A stretch of 64,000 nucleotides of DNA from Burkholderiales bacterium 8X (GTDB lineage Bacteria; Pseudomonadota; Gammaproteobacteria; Burkholderiales; Burkholderiaceae_C). The position numbers and the translations under genes are program-made. Location of the stretch: NCBI GenBank assembly GCA_902506565.1, contig LR732703.1, positions 1,260,525-1,324,524 on the forward strand, given 5' to 3'. Positions 52,319 to 61,089 of the stretch are shown here, in pieces; the stretch's first letter is position 1, and each line of letters begins with the position of its first letter. Under the pieces are notes generated by a model. It ran no database searches and was not told the origin of the DNA. It worked only from the letters and a program-made list of their open reading frames with translations.

Positions 52319-53524
52319 ATGGAAAGCTACTACCTCGACTGGGCCAACCTGCTGCTGCGCTGGGTCCACGTCATCACCGCGGTCGCCTGGATCGGCGCAT
52401 CGTTCTACTTCGTGATGCTGGACAACAGCCTCGAGAAACCGAGCGACGACGAGTCGCTGGCCAAGGGGGTCGGCGGCGAGCAGTGGGCGGTACACGGCGG
52501 CGGCTTCTACAACATGCAGAAGTACCAGCTCGCACCCAGGAAGCTGCCGGAACACCTGCACTGGTCCTATTGGGAAAGCTACAGCACCTGGCTGACCGGC
52601 TTCGCGCTCTTCACGATGTCCTATCTGTGGAACGCGAGCACCTACCTCATCGACAAGTCGAAGATGGACTGGCAGCCCGGCGCCGCGATCGCGGTGGCGC
52701 TGGCCTTCTTCGTGGTGTTCTGGATGGTGTACGACGGCATTTGCCAGCTGTTCGGCCGGCGCAAGAACGGCGACACCATCGTCGGCGTGCTGATCGCGCT
52801 CTTCATCGCCTTCGCGACCTGGCTGGCCTGCCAGTGGTTCGCAGGGCGCGCGGCCTTCCTGCTGGTGGGCGCCATGATGGCCACGACCATGAGCGGCAAC
52901 GTGTTCTTCTGGATCATCCCCGGCCAGCGCAAGAACGTCGCCGCCTTGCGTGCCGGGCTGCCGGTCGATCCGGTACACGGCCAGCGCGGCAAGCAGCGCA
53001 GCGTACACAACACCTACTTCACGCTGCCGGTGCTGTTCGCGATGCTGAGCAACCACTACAGCTTCACCTACACCCACAAGTACAACTGGATCGTGCTGCT
53101 CCTCATCATGCTGGGCGGCGCGGCGATCCGGCAGTTCTTCGTGGTGCGGCATCGCTTCAAGCTCGGCAATGCGCGCCATCCGCTGCCCTATGCGCTCTTC
53201 GGCATCGCGGTGCTGGGCCTCACCATCGTGTGGATGAAGCCCGAGCCCGCAGCGGCGCCCGCGCCCGGCGCGCCGGTGCAGAAGGTCAGCTTCGGCGAAG
53301 TGCAAAAGGTGCTGGAGCAGCGCTGCTACCTGTGCCACGGCGCGCAGGTGCAGATGAAGAACGTGCGGGTCGACACGCCCGAACAGGTGGCGGCGCATGC
53401 ACAGGCCATCTACCAGCAGGTGGTGGTCACCAAGATCATGCCGATGAACAACGCGACCGGCATCACCGACGACGAACGCGCGCTGGTCGGCAAGTGGTTC
53501 GAGGCCGGCGCGCCGACCAAGTAG
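52319..53524 (+). CDS. puuD: Membrane-bound urate hydroxylase PuuD with cytochrome c domain
   Basis: The 401-residue protein has about eight transmembrane helices followed from residue 320 by a cytochrome c-type domain with heme motif CYLCH and a distal Met in KIMPMNNATGI. The N-terminal DWANLLLRWVHVITAVAWIGASFYF is typical of PuuD, which oxidises urate to 5-hydroxyisourate and passes electrons to the respiratory chain instead of making H2O2. It is followed by glycerate kinase. A regulatory motif lies 107 bases upstream. Confidence 0.94.
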   Translation: MESYYLDWANLLLRWVHVITAVAWIGASFYFVMLDNSLEKPSDDESLAKGVGGEQWAVHGGGFYNMQKYQLAPRKLPEHLHWSYWESYSTWLTGFALFTMSYLWNASTYLIDKSKMDWQPGAAIAVALAFFVVFWMVYDGICQLFGRRKNGDTIVGVLIALFIAFATWLACQWFAGRAAFLLVGAMMATTMSGNVFFWIIPGQRKNVAALRAGLPVDPVHGQRGKQRSVHNTYFTLPVLFAMLSNHYSFTYTHKYNWIVLLLIMLGGAAIRQFFVVRHRFKLGNARHPLPYALFGIAVLGLTIVWMKPEPAAAPAPGAPVQKVSFGEVQKVLEQRCYLCHGAQVQMKNVRVDTPEQVAAHAQAIYQQVVVTKIMPMNNATGITDDERALVGKWFEAGAPTK

Positions 53525-53582
53525 CCGCCGGCCGGGCAGCGGCGCCGCGCACAATCCAGTCGAACTTCCAGGCCAGCCGACG

Positions 53583-54920
53583 ATGAACGACGCACCGAAT
53601 TCGAAGCCGACTCCCGATCCGCATCACGCGCCGCGCGAGTTCCTCCTGCATCTCTTTCGCGCGGCGGTCGATCGTGCCTTGCCGCTCTCGACCCTGGGCG
53701 CCCATCTGCCATCGCCACCCAAGGGCCGCACGCTGGTGCTGGGCGCAGGCAAGGCGGGCGGCTCGATGGCCCAGGCGCTCGAGGCGCTGTGGCCGGCGGA
53801 TGCGCCGCTCTCGGGTCTGGTCGTCACCCGCTACGACCACATTCCGCCGCGGCCTTCTGGCCTGCCGGTTCGCATCGAGCTGGTCGAGGCTGCGCACCCG
53901 GTGCCGGACGAGGCCGGCCTGCACGCCGCCGAGCGCATGCTGGCCCTCGCGCAAGGACTCGGCCCCGACGACCTGGTGCTGTGCCTCATCTCCGGCGGTG
54001 GCTCGTCGCTGCTGACCTTGCCGGCCGAGGGCTTGACGCTTTCGGACAAGCAGCGCATCAACCAGCAGCTGCTCGCATCCGGCGCGCACATCGGCGAGAT
54101 GAACTGCGTGCGCAAACATTTGTCGCGCATCAAGGGCGGCCGGTTGGCTACCGCCTGCGCGCCGGCGCGGCTGGTCACGCTGACCATCAGCGATGTGCCG
54201 GGCGACGACCCTGGCGTGATTGCCAGCGGGCCGACCGTGCCGGACGCCACCACGTGCGCCGAAGCATTGGCGATCCTCGATCGATACGGCATCGAGGTGC
54301 CGGCGCCTGTTCGGAGGAAGCTGGAGGAGGGCGAGCTGGAGACACCCAAGCCCGGCGATCCCGCCTTCGCAGGCCATGCCACCCACCTGATCGCCACGCC
54401 GTGGGAGTCGCTCGAAGCAGCCGCCGCGGTCGCGCGCGCGGCCGGCATCGATGCCCATATCCTGAGCGACGAGATCGAGGGCGAATCGCGCGAAGTCGGC
54501 AAGGTGCTGGGCGCATTGGCCCGCGCCACCGCGTCGCGCGGCGCGCCTTTCGCGCGACCCTGCGTGATCCTCTCGGGCGGCGAGACCACGGTCACTCTGC
54601 GTGCACGGCGGCCAGGCGAAGCCAAGGGACGCGGCGGCCGCGCGGGCGAGTTCTGCCTCGGCCTCGCGGGCGCGCTCGCGGCGCATCCGAAGGTGTGGGC
54701 GCTGGCGGCCGATACCGACGGCATCGATGGCATCGAGGACAACGCGGGCGCCTTCGTCACGCCCGATACCCTGGCGCGCGCACAGGCGGCCGGACGCAAG
54801 CTCGCAGACCACCTCGATCGAAACGACGCCTACGGTTATTTCGAGGCGCTCGGCGACCTCTGCATCACCGGGCCGACCCACACCAACGTGAACGATTTCC
54901 GAGCGCTGCTGGTGCTCTGA
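53583..54920 (+). CDS. Glycerate 2-kinase (MOFRL family, TtuD/GckA type)
   Basis: The 445-residue protein has the N-terminal glycerate kinase domain (LVLGAGKAGGSMAQALE, LISGGGSSLLTLPAEGLTL) and the C-terminal MOFRL domain (ILSGGETTVTLR, RAGEFCLGLAGAL, ALAADTDGIDGIEDNAGAF). It phosphorylates glycerate to 2-phosphoglycerate, the last step from glyoxylate after Gcl and a tartronate semialdehyde reductase. Its place after puuD ties purine breakdown to this route. The annotation hydroxypyruvate reductase given to some homologues (ttuD) is probably wrong for this fold. Confidence 0.9.
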   Translation: MNDAPNSKPTPDPHHAPREFLLHLFRAAVDRALPLSTLGAHLPSPPKGRTLVLGAGKAGGSMAQALEALWPADAPLSGLVVTRYDHIPPRPSGLPVRIELVEAAHPVPDEAGLHAAERMLALAQGLGPDDLVLCLISGGGSSLLTLPAEGLTLSDKQRINQQLLASGAHIGEMNCVRKHLSRIKGGRLATACAPARLVTLTISDVPGDDPGVIASGPTVPDATTCAEALAILDRYGIEVPAPVRRKLEEGELETPKPGDPAFAGHATHLIATPWESLEAAAAVARAAGIDAHILSDEIEGESREVGKVLGALARATASRGAPFARPCVILSGGETTVTLRARRPGEAKGRGGRAGEFCLGLAGALAAHPKVWALAADTDGIDGIEDNAGAFVTPDTLARAQAAGRKLADHLDRNDAYGYFEALGDLCITGPTHTNVNDFRALLVL

Positions 54921-55067
54921 TGAATCTGTAGAAAGCTCGCGTCGGAGGCGCGCTGCGGCTTTCGAAATCGCTGGTGGCGGGGTGCGCCTGTGCTATATGC
55001 AGGCTCGCCGGATTTGTCCACCGTGCCGGTGCACTACCCTGTGGATAAGCACCCTGCAAAGGTCGCG

Positions 55068-55088
55068 AAGCCCCGCCCCACGGGGCTT
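55068..55088. terminator. Bidirectional terminator between glycerate kinase and thioesterase genes
   Basis: AAGCCCCG (55068-55075) and CGGGGCTT (55081-55088) pair perfectly around CCCCA, and outer TGCAAAG/CTTTGCA segments at 55055 and 55086 allow an alternative stem. The element lies in the 204-base gap between convergent genes. No gene is visible in the rest of that gap. Confidence 0.65.
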
Positions 55089-55124
55089 TGCACCCGGTGC
55101 CCGCGAATCGGGCAGTGCCGGTCG

Positions 55125-55541
55125 CTAGCCCTCGCAGGCTGCGCGAATCTCGGGGGGAATCGGCAATGCTCGAATGCCGCCGCCTTCTTTCCGCCCCGCG
55201 AAGATGCGGACTTCCTCGCATTCGAGGATCAGGTCCTCGCCGCGGGTCACCCGATATTTCTGAACGAAGCTCTTCTCGCGCCATTCGGCGATCGTGACCG
55301 CGACGGATAGCGTGTCGCCGTAGCTCGCGGTCTTGACGAAGCGCGTGTGCGTGTCGACCAGCGGCGTGCCGATCACGCCCAGCGTCTTGGCGGTTTCTTC
55401 CCAGCGCGGCACGCCGCGCTCGACGAAGAAATGCCGCGAGGCGTTGTCGATCCAACGAAGGAAGTTCGGAAACCAGACGATGCCGGCAGGGTCGCAGTCG
55501 CCGAACTCGACCCGCACGGTGTAGATGACTTGAATGCTCAT
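55125..55541 (-). CDS. Acyl-CoA thioesterase of the YbgC/4-hydroxybenzoyl-CoA type
   Basis: The 138-residue hot-dog fold protein has the catalytic motif FGDCDPAGIVWFPNFLRW, in which the second Asp is the nucleophile or base of the 4HBT family. It follows dctM by 28 bases at the end of the leftward catabolic set. Release of an acyl group from CoA would fit that pathway. Its specificity is unknown; aromatic and short-chain acyl-CoAs are usual substrates of relatives. Confidence 0.87.
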   Translation of the reverse strand: MSIQVIYTVRVEFGDCDPAGIVWFPNFLRWIDNASRHFFVERGVPRWEETAKTLGVIGTPLVDTHTRFVKTASYGDTLSVAVTIAEWREKSFVQKYRVTRGEDLILECEEVRIFAGRKEGGGIRALPIPPEIRAACEG

Positions 55542-55569
55542 CGGAAAGAAGAAGCGAAAGAAGCGAGGA

Positions 55570-56871
55570 TCAACCCATCTTGGTCGGCAGCCACAGCGCG
55601 ATCATCGGGAACGCGATCAGGATCACCAGCCGGATGATGTCGGTCACGATGAAGGGCAGCACGCCCTTGAAGATCGTGGTGAAGCTTACGTCCTTTACCA
55701 CGCTCTTGATGACGAAGACGTTCATCCCCACCGGTGGATGGATCAAGCCCAGCTCCACGGTCATCACGATGATCACGCCGAACCAGATCGGGTCGAAGCC
55801 GAGCGCCACGATCACCGGGAAGATGATCGGCACCGTGAGGATGATCATCGCCATCGCGTCCATCAGGCAGCCGAGCACCAGGTACATCAGCATGATCAGC
55901 GCCAGCACGCCGTAGCGGCCGATGCCGAGGCCGGTGAGGAACTCGGTGAGCTTCTGCGGGCTTTGCGTGATGGTGAGGAAGTAGCCGAACAGCAGGGCGC
56001 CGATCAGCACCGTGAACACCGCCGCGGCCGTGCGCGTGGCCGACAGCAGCGCCTCGCGGATCTTCGGGCCGTCGAGCTTGCGGCGCAGCAGCCCGAGGAT
56101 GAAGGCGCCGCTCGCGCCCACGCCGCCGGCCTCGGTCGGCGTGAAGAAGCCGCCGTACAACCCGCCGATGACGAAGACGAACAGCACCAGCGGCGCCCAC
56201 ACGTTCTTGAGGTCGGCGACCCGCTCGGACCAGGGCTTGAGTTCGCCGCCGGGCAACCAGTCGGGCCGCGCCCGCACGATCAGCGCGATGGTCACGACAT
56301 ACATCGCCATCGCGAGGATGCCGGGCACGATGCCGGCCATGAAGAGCTTGCCGATGTCCTGCTGCGTGAGAATCGCGTAGACCGCCAGCACGGTCGACGG
56401 CGGCAGGATGGCGCCGAGCGTGCCGCCGGCCGCGATCACGCCGGTCGAGAACGATTGCGGATACTTGAAGCGCCGCATCTCGGGGTACGCCACGGCCGAG
56501 AACGTGGCCGCCGTCGCCACCGACGAGCCGCAGATCGCCGCGAAGCCGCCGCAGGCCAGCACCGTGGCCACGCCGAGACCGCCGCGCAGGTGGCCGATCA
56601 TCGAGTTCGCCGCCTTGAAGAGTTCGCGGCTCACGCCCGACACGCTGACCAGCGCGCCCATCAGCATGAACATCGGGATCACGCCGAAGGTGTAGTCGGT
56701 CACGGTGCGCATCGAGGTCTGGCCGACCAGCTTGAGGGCGGGGCCGGGGCCGACGATCCAGGCATAACCGGTAACGCCGACCAGGCCCATCGCCATGCCG
56801 ACCGGTACCCGCAGCAGCATCAATGCGAACAGCACCACGAAGCCGAGGACCGCAATTGCATCGGTGCTCAT
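55570..56871 (-). CDS. dctM: TRAP transporter large permease DctM
   Basis: The 433-residue protein has around twelve hydrophobic helices and family motifs of the DctM subunit: VPVGMAMGLVGVTGY, AICGSSVATAATFSAVAYPEM, GGTLGAILPPSTVL and FTPTEAGGVGA. It moves a carboxylate with sodium in the inner membrane, working with DctQ and DctP. Start at 56871 overlaps the dctQ stop by ATGA. The name marks the subunit type; the substrate need not be a C4-dicarboxylate. Confidence 0.93.
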   Translation of the reverse strand: MSTDAIAVLGFVVLFALMLLRVPVGMAMGLVGVTGYAWIVGPGPALKLVGQTSMRTVTDYTFGVIPMFMLMGALVSVSGVSRELFKAANSMIGHLRGGLGVATVLACGGFAAICGSSVATAATFSAVAYPEMRRFKYPQSFSTGVIAAGGTLGAILPPSTVLAVYAILTQQDIGKLFMAGIVPGILAMAMYVVTIALIVRARPDWLPGGELKPWSERVADLKNVWAPLVLFVFVIGGLYGGFFTPTEAGGVGASGAFILGLLRRKLDGPKIREALLSATRTAAAVFTVLIGALLFGYFLTITQSPQKLTEFLTGLGIGRYGVLALIMLMYLVLGCLMDAMAMIILTVPIIFPVIVALGFDPIWFGVIIVMTVELGLIHPPVGMNVFVIKSVVKDVSFTTIFKGVLPFIVTDIIRLVILIAFPMIALWLPTKMG

Positions 56872-57416
56872 TCGTCTGCCTTTTGTTCGGGATGCACTTC
56901 GTCGAGAAGCTCGGGATTGAAGATCAGGCGCCAGGTGCGGATCGCGATCAGCACCACCGCCGACACGTCGCCCAGCCAGGCGACCGCGTAGAAGGGCCAG
57001 GTCGGGATGTTCATGTCGTAGGTGAGCACGTTGTCGACATAGGTGCCGCGCACCTTGTCGAACAGCATCGCGGTCTGCACCGCCACCACGAACAGCAGGA
57101 TCAGCGTGGCGAACACGTCGATCGCGCGCTTCATGCGCGGACCGGCCGCGGTCCACACCAGGTCGACCGTGATGTGGCCGCCGCGGTAACTGGTCGCTGC
57201 GATGCCCCAGAAGATCAGGATGCCCAGCAGCATCCGCCCGAAGTCATACGAATCCGGGATCGAGGTGTTGAAGAACTTGCGCAGCACCACTGCCGCGAAG
57301 ATGTTCAACGCCACGATGCCGACGAACATCGCGGCCAGCCACTCGATGCCGTTGATCATCCGGTCCATCGTGCCGACCGGCTTTTGGGTCACGGGTCCAC
57401 CCGTCTCCATCGCCAT
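56868..57416 (-). CDS. dctQ: TRAP transporter small permease DctQ
   Basis: The 182-residue protein has four transmembrane helices in the DctQ pattern, with FNTSIPDSYDFGRMLLGILIFWGIAATS-type segments at residues 48-75 and a GGHITVDLVW motif after the second helix. It links DctP and DctM. The start at 57416 is 34 bases after dctP, and the 3' end overlaps dctM by ATGA. Confidence 0.9.
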   Translation of the reverse strand: MAMETGGPVTQKPVGTMDRMINGIEWLAAMFVGIVALNIFAAVVLRKFFNTSIPDSYDFGRMLLGILIFWGIAATSYRGGHITVDLVWTAAGPRMKRAIDVFATLILLFVVAVQTAMLFDKVRGTYVDNVLTYDMNIPTWPFYAVAWLGDVSAVVLIAIRTWRLIFNPELLDEVHPEQKADE

Positions 57417-57450
57417 TTGACGTGCTCCTCCGCCCAGCCGCCTCGGCGGC

Positions 57451-58560
57451 CTACAGCGCGGCCTTGTACTTGGCGAGGCTGGCCTTGAGCGAATCCATGA
57501 CTGCCTTCGGATCCTGGCCGACCTTCTTCACGCCTTCTGCCCACTGCGCTTCGCCGGGTGCGGTCGCCTTGCGCCAGGCATCGAGCTGCTCGGGCGTCAG
57601 CTTGTAGACCTCGTGGCCGCTCTGCGCGGCGATCTTGGCGCGGCCGGCGAATTCGAAGTCGGCCCAGGGCGTGGCCACCTTCTGCGCCCATTCGCTGGTG
57701 CAGTGGTCGTCGATCACCTTCTTCTGGGCGGCCGACATGCTGTCGTACTTGCTCTGGTTCATGGCCCAGACGAAGTTGGTGACATAGAGCGGAACGTCCA
57801 TGTGGTAGGTCACCACCTTGTCGATCCCGAAGAGGCCGATCGAACCCCACGGGAAGGTGATGGCATCGGCCACGCCGCGCTCCAGCATGTCGCGCGACTC
57901 GGGTGCCGAGGCCTGCACGTTGGTGCCGCCCAGGGCGGTGACCATCTGGCCAATGGTGCTGGTGGCGGGACGGATCTTCATGCCCTTGACGTCCGTCGGC
58001 ATCAGGATCTTCTTGCGCGCATGGAAGGTGCCGGGGTCGTGCACGAAGGCGAAGCAGTACTTCACGTCCTTCATTTCCTTGGCCGCGTATTGGCGGTACC
58101 AGTTGTCGATGGCCGCGGAGCCTTCCTTGCCGTTGGCGAACAGGAAGGGTAGCGACGAGCCGGCCATGATCGGGAAGCGGCCGGGCTGGTATCCGGGGTT
58201 GACGTAGGCGAAGTCGGCGATGCCGTCGCGTGCCATGTCGTAGTGGTCGAAGGCCTTGCCGAGCTGCTCCGATGGGAAAAGGGTAGCGGTGATGCTGCCG
58301 TTCGACGCCTTCTTGATGTCGTCGGCCCAGGCCTGCAGCGACGGGTTGAGCGGATGCTGCGCCGGCACCCAGCTGGACAGCTTGAGGTTGACCGGCTTGT
58401 CTTGCGCGGCGGCGGGCGCGGCCGCGAGGAGGGCGGCAGAGGCCAGCACCGCCGCCCCTGCCAGGGGTGCGAGGGCAGCGAAGCGGGCGGCGGAGGCACG
58501 GCGCGGCGTGCGAGCGCGGCGGGCGGTGTCGATCGAGGCGTCGGCAGGAATGTTGGGCAT
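57451..58560 (-). CDS. dctP: TRAP transporter solute receptor DctP
   Basis: The 369-residue protein has a long Ala-rich signal region with cleavage near AAA-QDK and the DctP fold (VNLKLSSWVPAQHPLNPSLQ, TATLFPSEQLGKAFDHYDM). The conserved carboxylate-binding Arg lies in KGMKIRPATSTIGQ. It captures the substrate of the catabolic cluster in the periplasm. An AT-rich stretch at 58600-58615 may hold the operon promoter. Confidence 0.92.
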   Translation of the reverse strand: MPNIPADASIDTARRARTPRRASAARFAALAPLAGAAVLASAALLAAAPAAAQDKPVNLKLSSWVPAQHPLNPSLQAWADDIKKASNGSITATLFPSEQLGKAFDHYDMARDGIADFAYVNPGYQPGRFPIMAGSSLPFLFANGKEGSAAIDNWYRQYAAKEMKDVKYCFAFVHDPGTFHARKKILMPTDVKGMKIRPATSTIGQMVTALGGTNVQASAPESRDMLERGVADAITFPWGSIGLFGIDKVVTYHMDVPLYVTNFVWAMNQSKYDSMSAAQKKVIDDHCTSEWAQKVATPWADFEFAGRAKIAAQSGHEVYKLTPEQLDAWRKATAPGEAQWAEGVKKVGQDPKAVMDSLKASLAKYKAAL

Positions 58561-58754
58561 GTGTTTGTCTCCTGGGGGTTGGGCTGATTTAGTTCGTTTC
58601 TATAACCTTTTTTCGCGGATGTCATCGTGGCTTTCCCGATCCCTGTCGGGCAAGCGACATGGCGCGAAGCCACCGAGTGGTCGCCATCCAACCCTGTTCT
58701 TGCTCGGACGATCCGGCGCAACGGCGGGCGTCCGGCGGGCCGCAGCCGCCGGCG

Positions 58755-59603
58755 TCAATCGCCGCGAGACGGGGAGTGCAAGGGCGGAATGTGGATTTCG
58801 AGCAACTCCGAGGGCTCGCTCGCCGTCACCTCGGCCGGCTCGCCGCCCGTGCGCAGCGTGGCGTGCTGCTTCCAGCTGCCGTCGCCTGCATGGCCGCTGC
58901 CGGACAGCACGAACACGATCGCCGCCGGTGCCAGCTGCACCTTGGCGCCGGCATCGAGGCCGACGACGCTCATCCGCATGCCGCGCGAGGAGAACACGCC
59001 GAGCGCCTTGCGCCGCACGCCGGGGATGGCGACGTCGGCCTGCCATTCGAAATCGGCGGGGTCGATGAAGACCGGCTGCGCGTAGTCGCTCTTCGGGTAG
59101 TCGAGCCGTCGGCCGTGGATGTGCTCCCACACCGCTTCGTAGGCATCCTGGTTCTTGCGTCCGCCGTCTTCCCTGGCGCGGCGGTAGATGCCGTTCTCGA
59201 AGCTGCCGAAGGCCTTCAGCTCGGCGACGCCGGCCTGGAATCGTTCTTCGGAGATGTAGCCGCTGCCGCTTGCGCCGCCGAACTGCAGCACCAGGGTCGC
59301 GGATTCGCCGGCGATGCTCTGCGGGCCGTAGAACACGCCTTCGGGAAAGTAGGCGACCGTGCCCGGGCGCATCACGCCATCGCGGGCGAAGTCGGCATCG
59401 CCCTTGAGCTGCACCCGCACCTGGTCGAAGTTGTGGCGGTGGCGGGGCGAGGCGAAGTCGGCGTAGGTCTGCGACAGCTGCAGGTAGAAGTTTTCGGGCG
59501 TCTCCTCGACGCCCTGCATCAACGATTGCGATCGAAACAGGCCGGCCCGCGCATGCGTGCGCTCGACCACCGGCACGTCGCTCAGGTTCACGATCTCTTC
59601 CAT
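58755..59603 (-). CDS. Cupin-type protein of the catabolic cluster
   Basis: The 282-residue protein appears to hold two cupin-like halves. The first has SPRHRHNFDQVRVQLKGD, with two His and an acidic residue in metal-binding position, and later FPEGVFYGPQ. The second half has SSRGMRMSVVGLDAGAKV and lacks the His cluster. A metal-dependent oxygenase, isomerase or ligand sensor are all possible. I chose the ATG at 59603, which begins MEEIVNLSDVPV; the longer frame covers the neighbouring MmgE/PrpD gene. Confidence 0.7.
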   Translation of the reverse strand: MEEIVNLSDVPVVERTHARAGLFRSQSLMQGVEETPENFYLQLSQTYADFASPRHRHNFDQVRVQLKGDADFARDGVMRPGTVAYFPEGVFYGPQSIAGESATLVLQFGGASGSGYISEERFQAGVAELKAFGSFENGIYRRAREDGGRKNQDAYEAVWEHIHGRRLDYPKSDYAQPVFIDPADFEWQADVAIPGVRRKALGVFSSRGMRMSVVGLDAGAKVQLAPAAIVFVLSGSGHAGDGSWKQHATLRTGGEPAEVTASEPSELLEIHIPPLHSPSRGD

Positions 59604-59719
59604 GGGGTCTCCGTTCTTTTTGAGAGGCCGCCCGATGATCGCGGCGGGCCGGGGCATTCGGCAATGCGATGACGCTGATAAGCGGTATTCAATGCGTGCA
59701 TGCAGGCGCGAGTCGGCTT

Positions 59720-61075
59720 TCAGGCGAGTTCGGCGAGGTCCTCGATCTTTTCGATCTTCTGCAGCCGATCGAAGAGTCGTTCGCGGTCGATTTCGGGCGC
59801 GTCCGTGGTGCAGTCCATGAACTTGGCGCGCAGTTCGCCGGCCGCAAGCGGCGTCGCCATGTCGCCGCGCGTTCCGCTGACTTCGCCGCTGTCCAGCACG
59901 CGGCCATCGCGAAGGTGGATCGTCACGCGATCGCTGGCGGCAAGGCTCGGCTCGTAGCTGCAGCGGGTATCGGTGGTGGCGATGCGAACCCGGCCGAAGA
60001 GCGCCTGCACCTCGCGCCGCTGCACGAAGGCGTCCGAAAGCTGCACCAGCCCCACCTTGCGTTCGACCAGCGCAGCCGCGATCGCGAACTCGAGGCTGAA
60101 CTTGGCTTCGAGCGCGGTCCGCGGCGCATGGTTGCGGAGCATGGCGTCCTGCGCGATGCCGATGGTCGCATCGATCTTCTCGATGTCGTCCGGGCGAAGG
60201 TCGTGCTGCGCCACCAGGTCGAGCGTCGCATCGATCACCCGGTGGGTGGCGAAGCACATCGGGTACTTCTTGACGGTCAGGCCGAGCGTCGCGATGCGCA
60301 GGCTCCGGCCCAGAACGTGGGAGACCGACTCTCGGTCGGCCTTGCCGGAAGGCGACAGCGCGGCGAGCAAACCGCCCGGATGTTCCAGCGCATCCGGCGA
60401 CGACGTGAGCCCGGCTTCTGCGAGATTGACCGCGTCGATGCCCTGCGATGCGGCGCGGCCGGCATGGAAGGGCTTGGTCATGCTGCCGAAATTGGCGATG
60501 ACGCCCGAGGCCATGCTGGCCGCGATGCCGAGCGCCTGTTGCGTGCGTCCGGCATCGAGCTGGCGCAGCGCGGCCACGGCGCCCGCCACCGCGACGACGC
60601 CGATCACCGCGGTCGGATGCCAGCCCTTGCGGTGATGCAGGTCGGCTTCGCGCGAGATCAGTTCGGCCCAGCATTCGTAGCCGATCACGTAGGCACGCAG
60701 CAGCTCTTCGCCACTTGCATGGAGGCGTTCGCCTTCGGCCATCAGGGCCGGTACCAGCACCACGCTCGGATGGCCGAGCAGCCCGACGTCGTCGTAGTCG
60801 AGCGCATGCCCGGCGGTTGCATTGATCAAGGCCGCATCGCGTGCCAACGCGCGCTCATTGCCCATCAGGAGGCGAGCCTCCGAGGAAGGAGCTGAATGCG
60901 CGGCGGCGAAGCGCCGCACCACCTGCGTCACCGGCTCGTCACGGCCGGCCAGCATCACGGCCACGGTGTCGGTGAAACCGTCGACCACGGTGCGGCGAAC
61001 CGCGGCATCGAGCACCAGGGCTTCGGGTCGGCTCGCAAAGTCCGCCAGCTGGGCGGTGAGTCCATTCATCGGCAT
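59720..61075 (-). CDS. MmgE/PrpD family protein
   Basis: The 451-residue protein belongs to the 2-methylcitrate dehydratase / aconitate decarboxylase family. Marks are NATAGHALDYDDVGLLGHPS, YVIGYECWAEL, GWHPTAVIGVVAVAGAVAAL and MTKPFHAGRAASQGI. Members dehydrate or decarboxylate branched tricarboxylates. ATGs at 61075 and 61069 are both possible. In this operon, with acyl-CoA dehydrogenase and an HMG-CoA-lyase-like enzyme, it probably acts on a branched dicarboxylate or its CoA ester. Confidence 0.88.
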   Translation of the reverse strand: MPMNGLTAQLADFASRPEALVLDAAVRRTVVDGFTDTVAVMLAGRDEPVTQVVRRFAAAHSAPSSEARLLMGNERALARDAALINATAGHALDYDDVGLLGHPSVVLVPALMAEGERLHASGEELLRAYVIGYECWAELISREADLHHRKGWHPTAVIGVVAVAGAVAALRQLDAGRTQQALGIAASMASGVIANFGSMTKPFHAGRAASQGIDAVNLAEAGLTSSPDALEHPGGLLAALSPSGKADRESVSHVLGRSLRIATLGLTVKKYPMCFATHRVIDATLDLVAQHDLRPDDIEKIDATIGIAQDAMLRNHAPRTALEAKFSLEFAIAAALVERKVGLVQLSDAFVQRREVQALFGRVRIATTDTRCSYEPSLAASDRVTIHLRDGRVLDSGEVSGTRGDMATPLAAGELRAKFMDCTTDAPEIDRERLFDRLQKIEKIEDLAELA

Positions 61076-61089
61076 CGTCCTGTTCCGGT

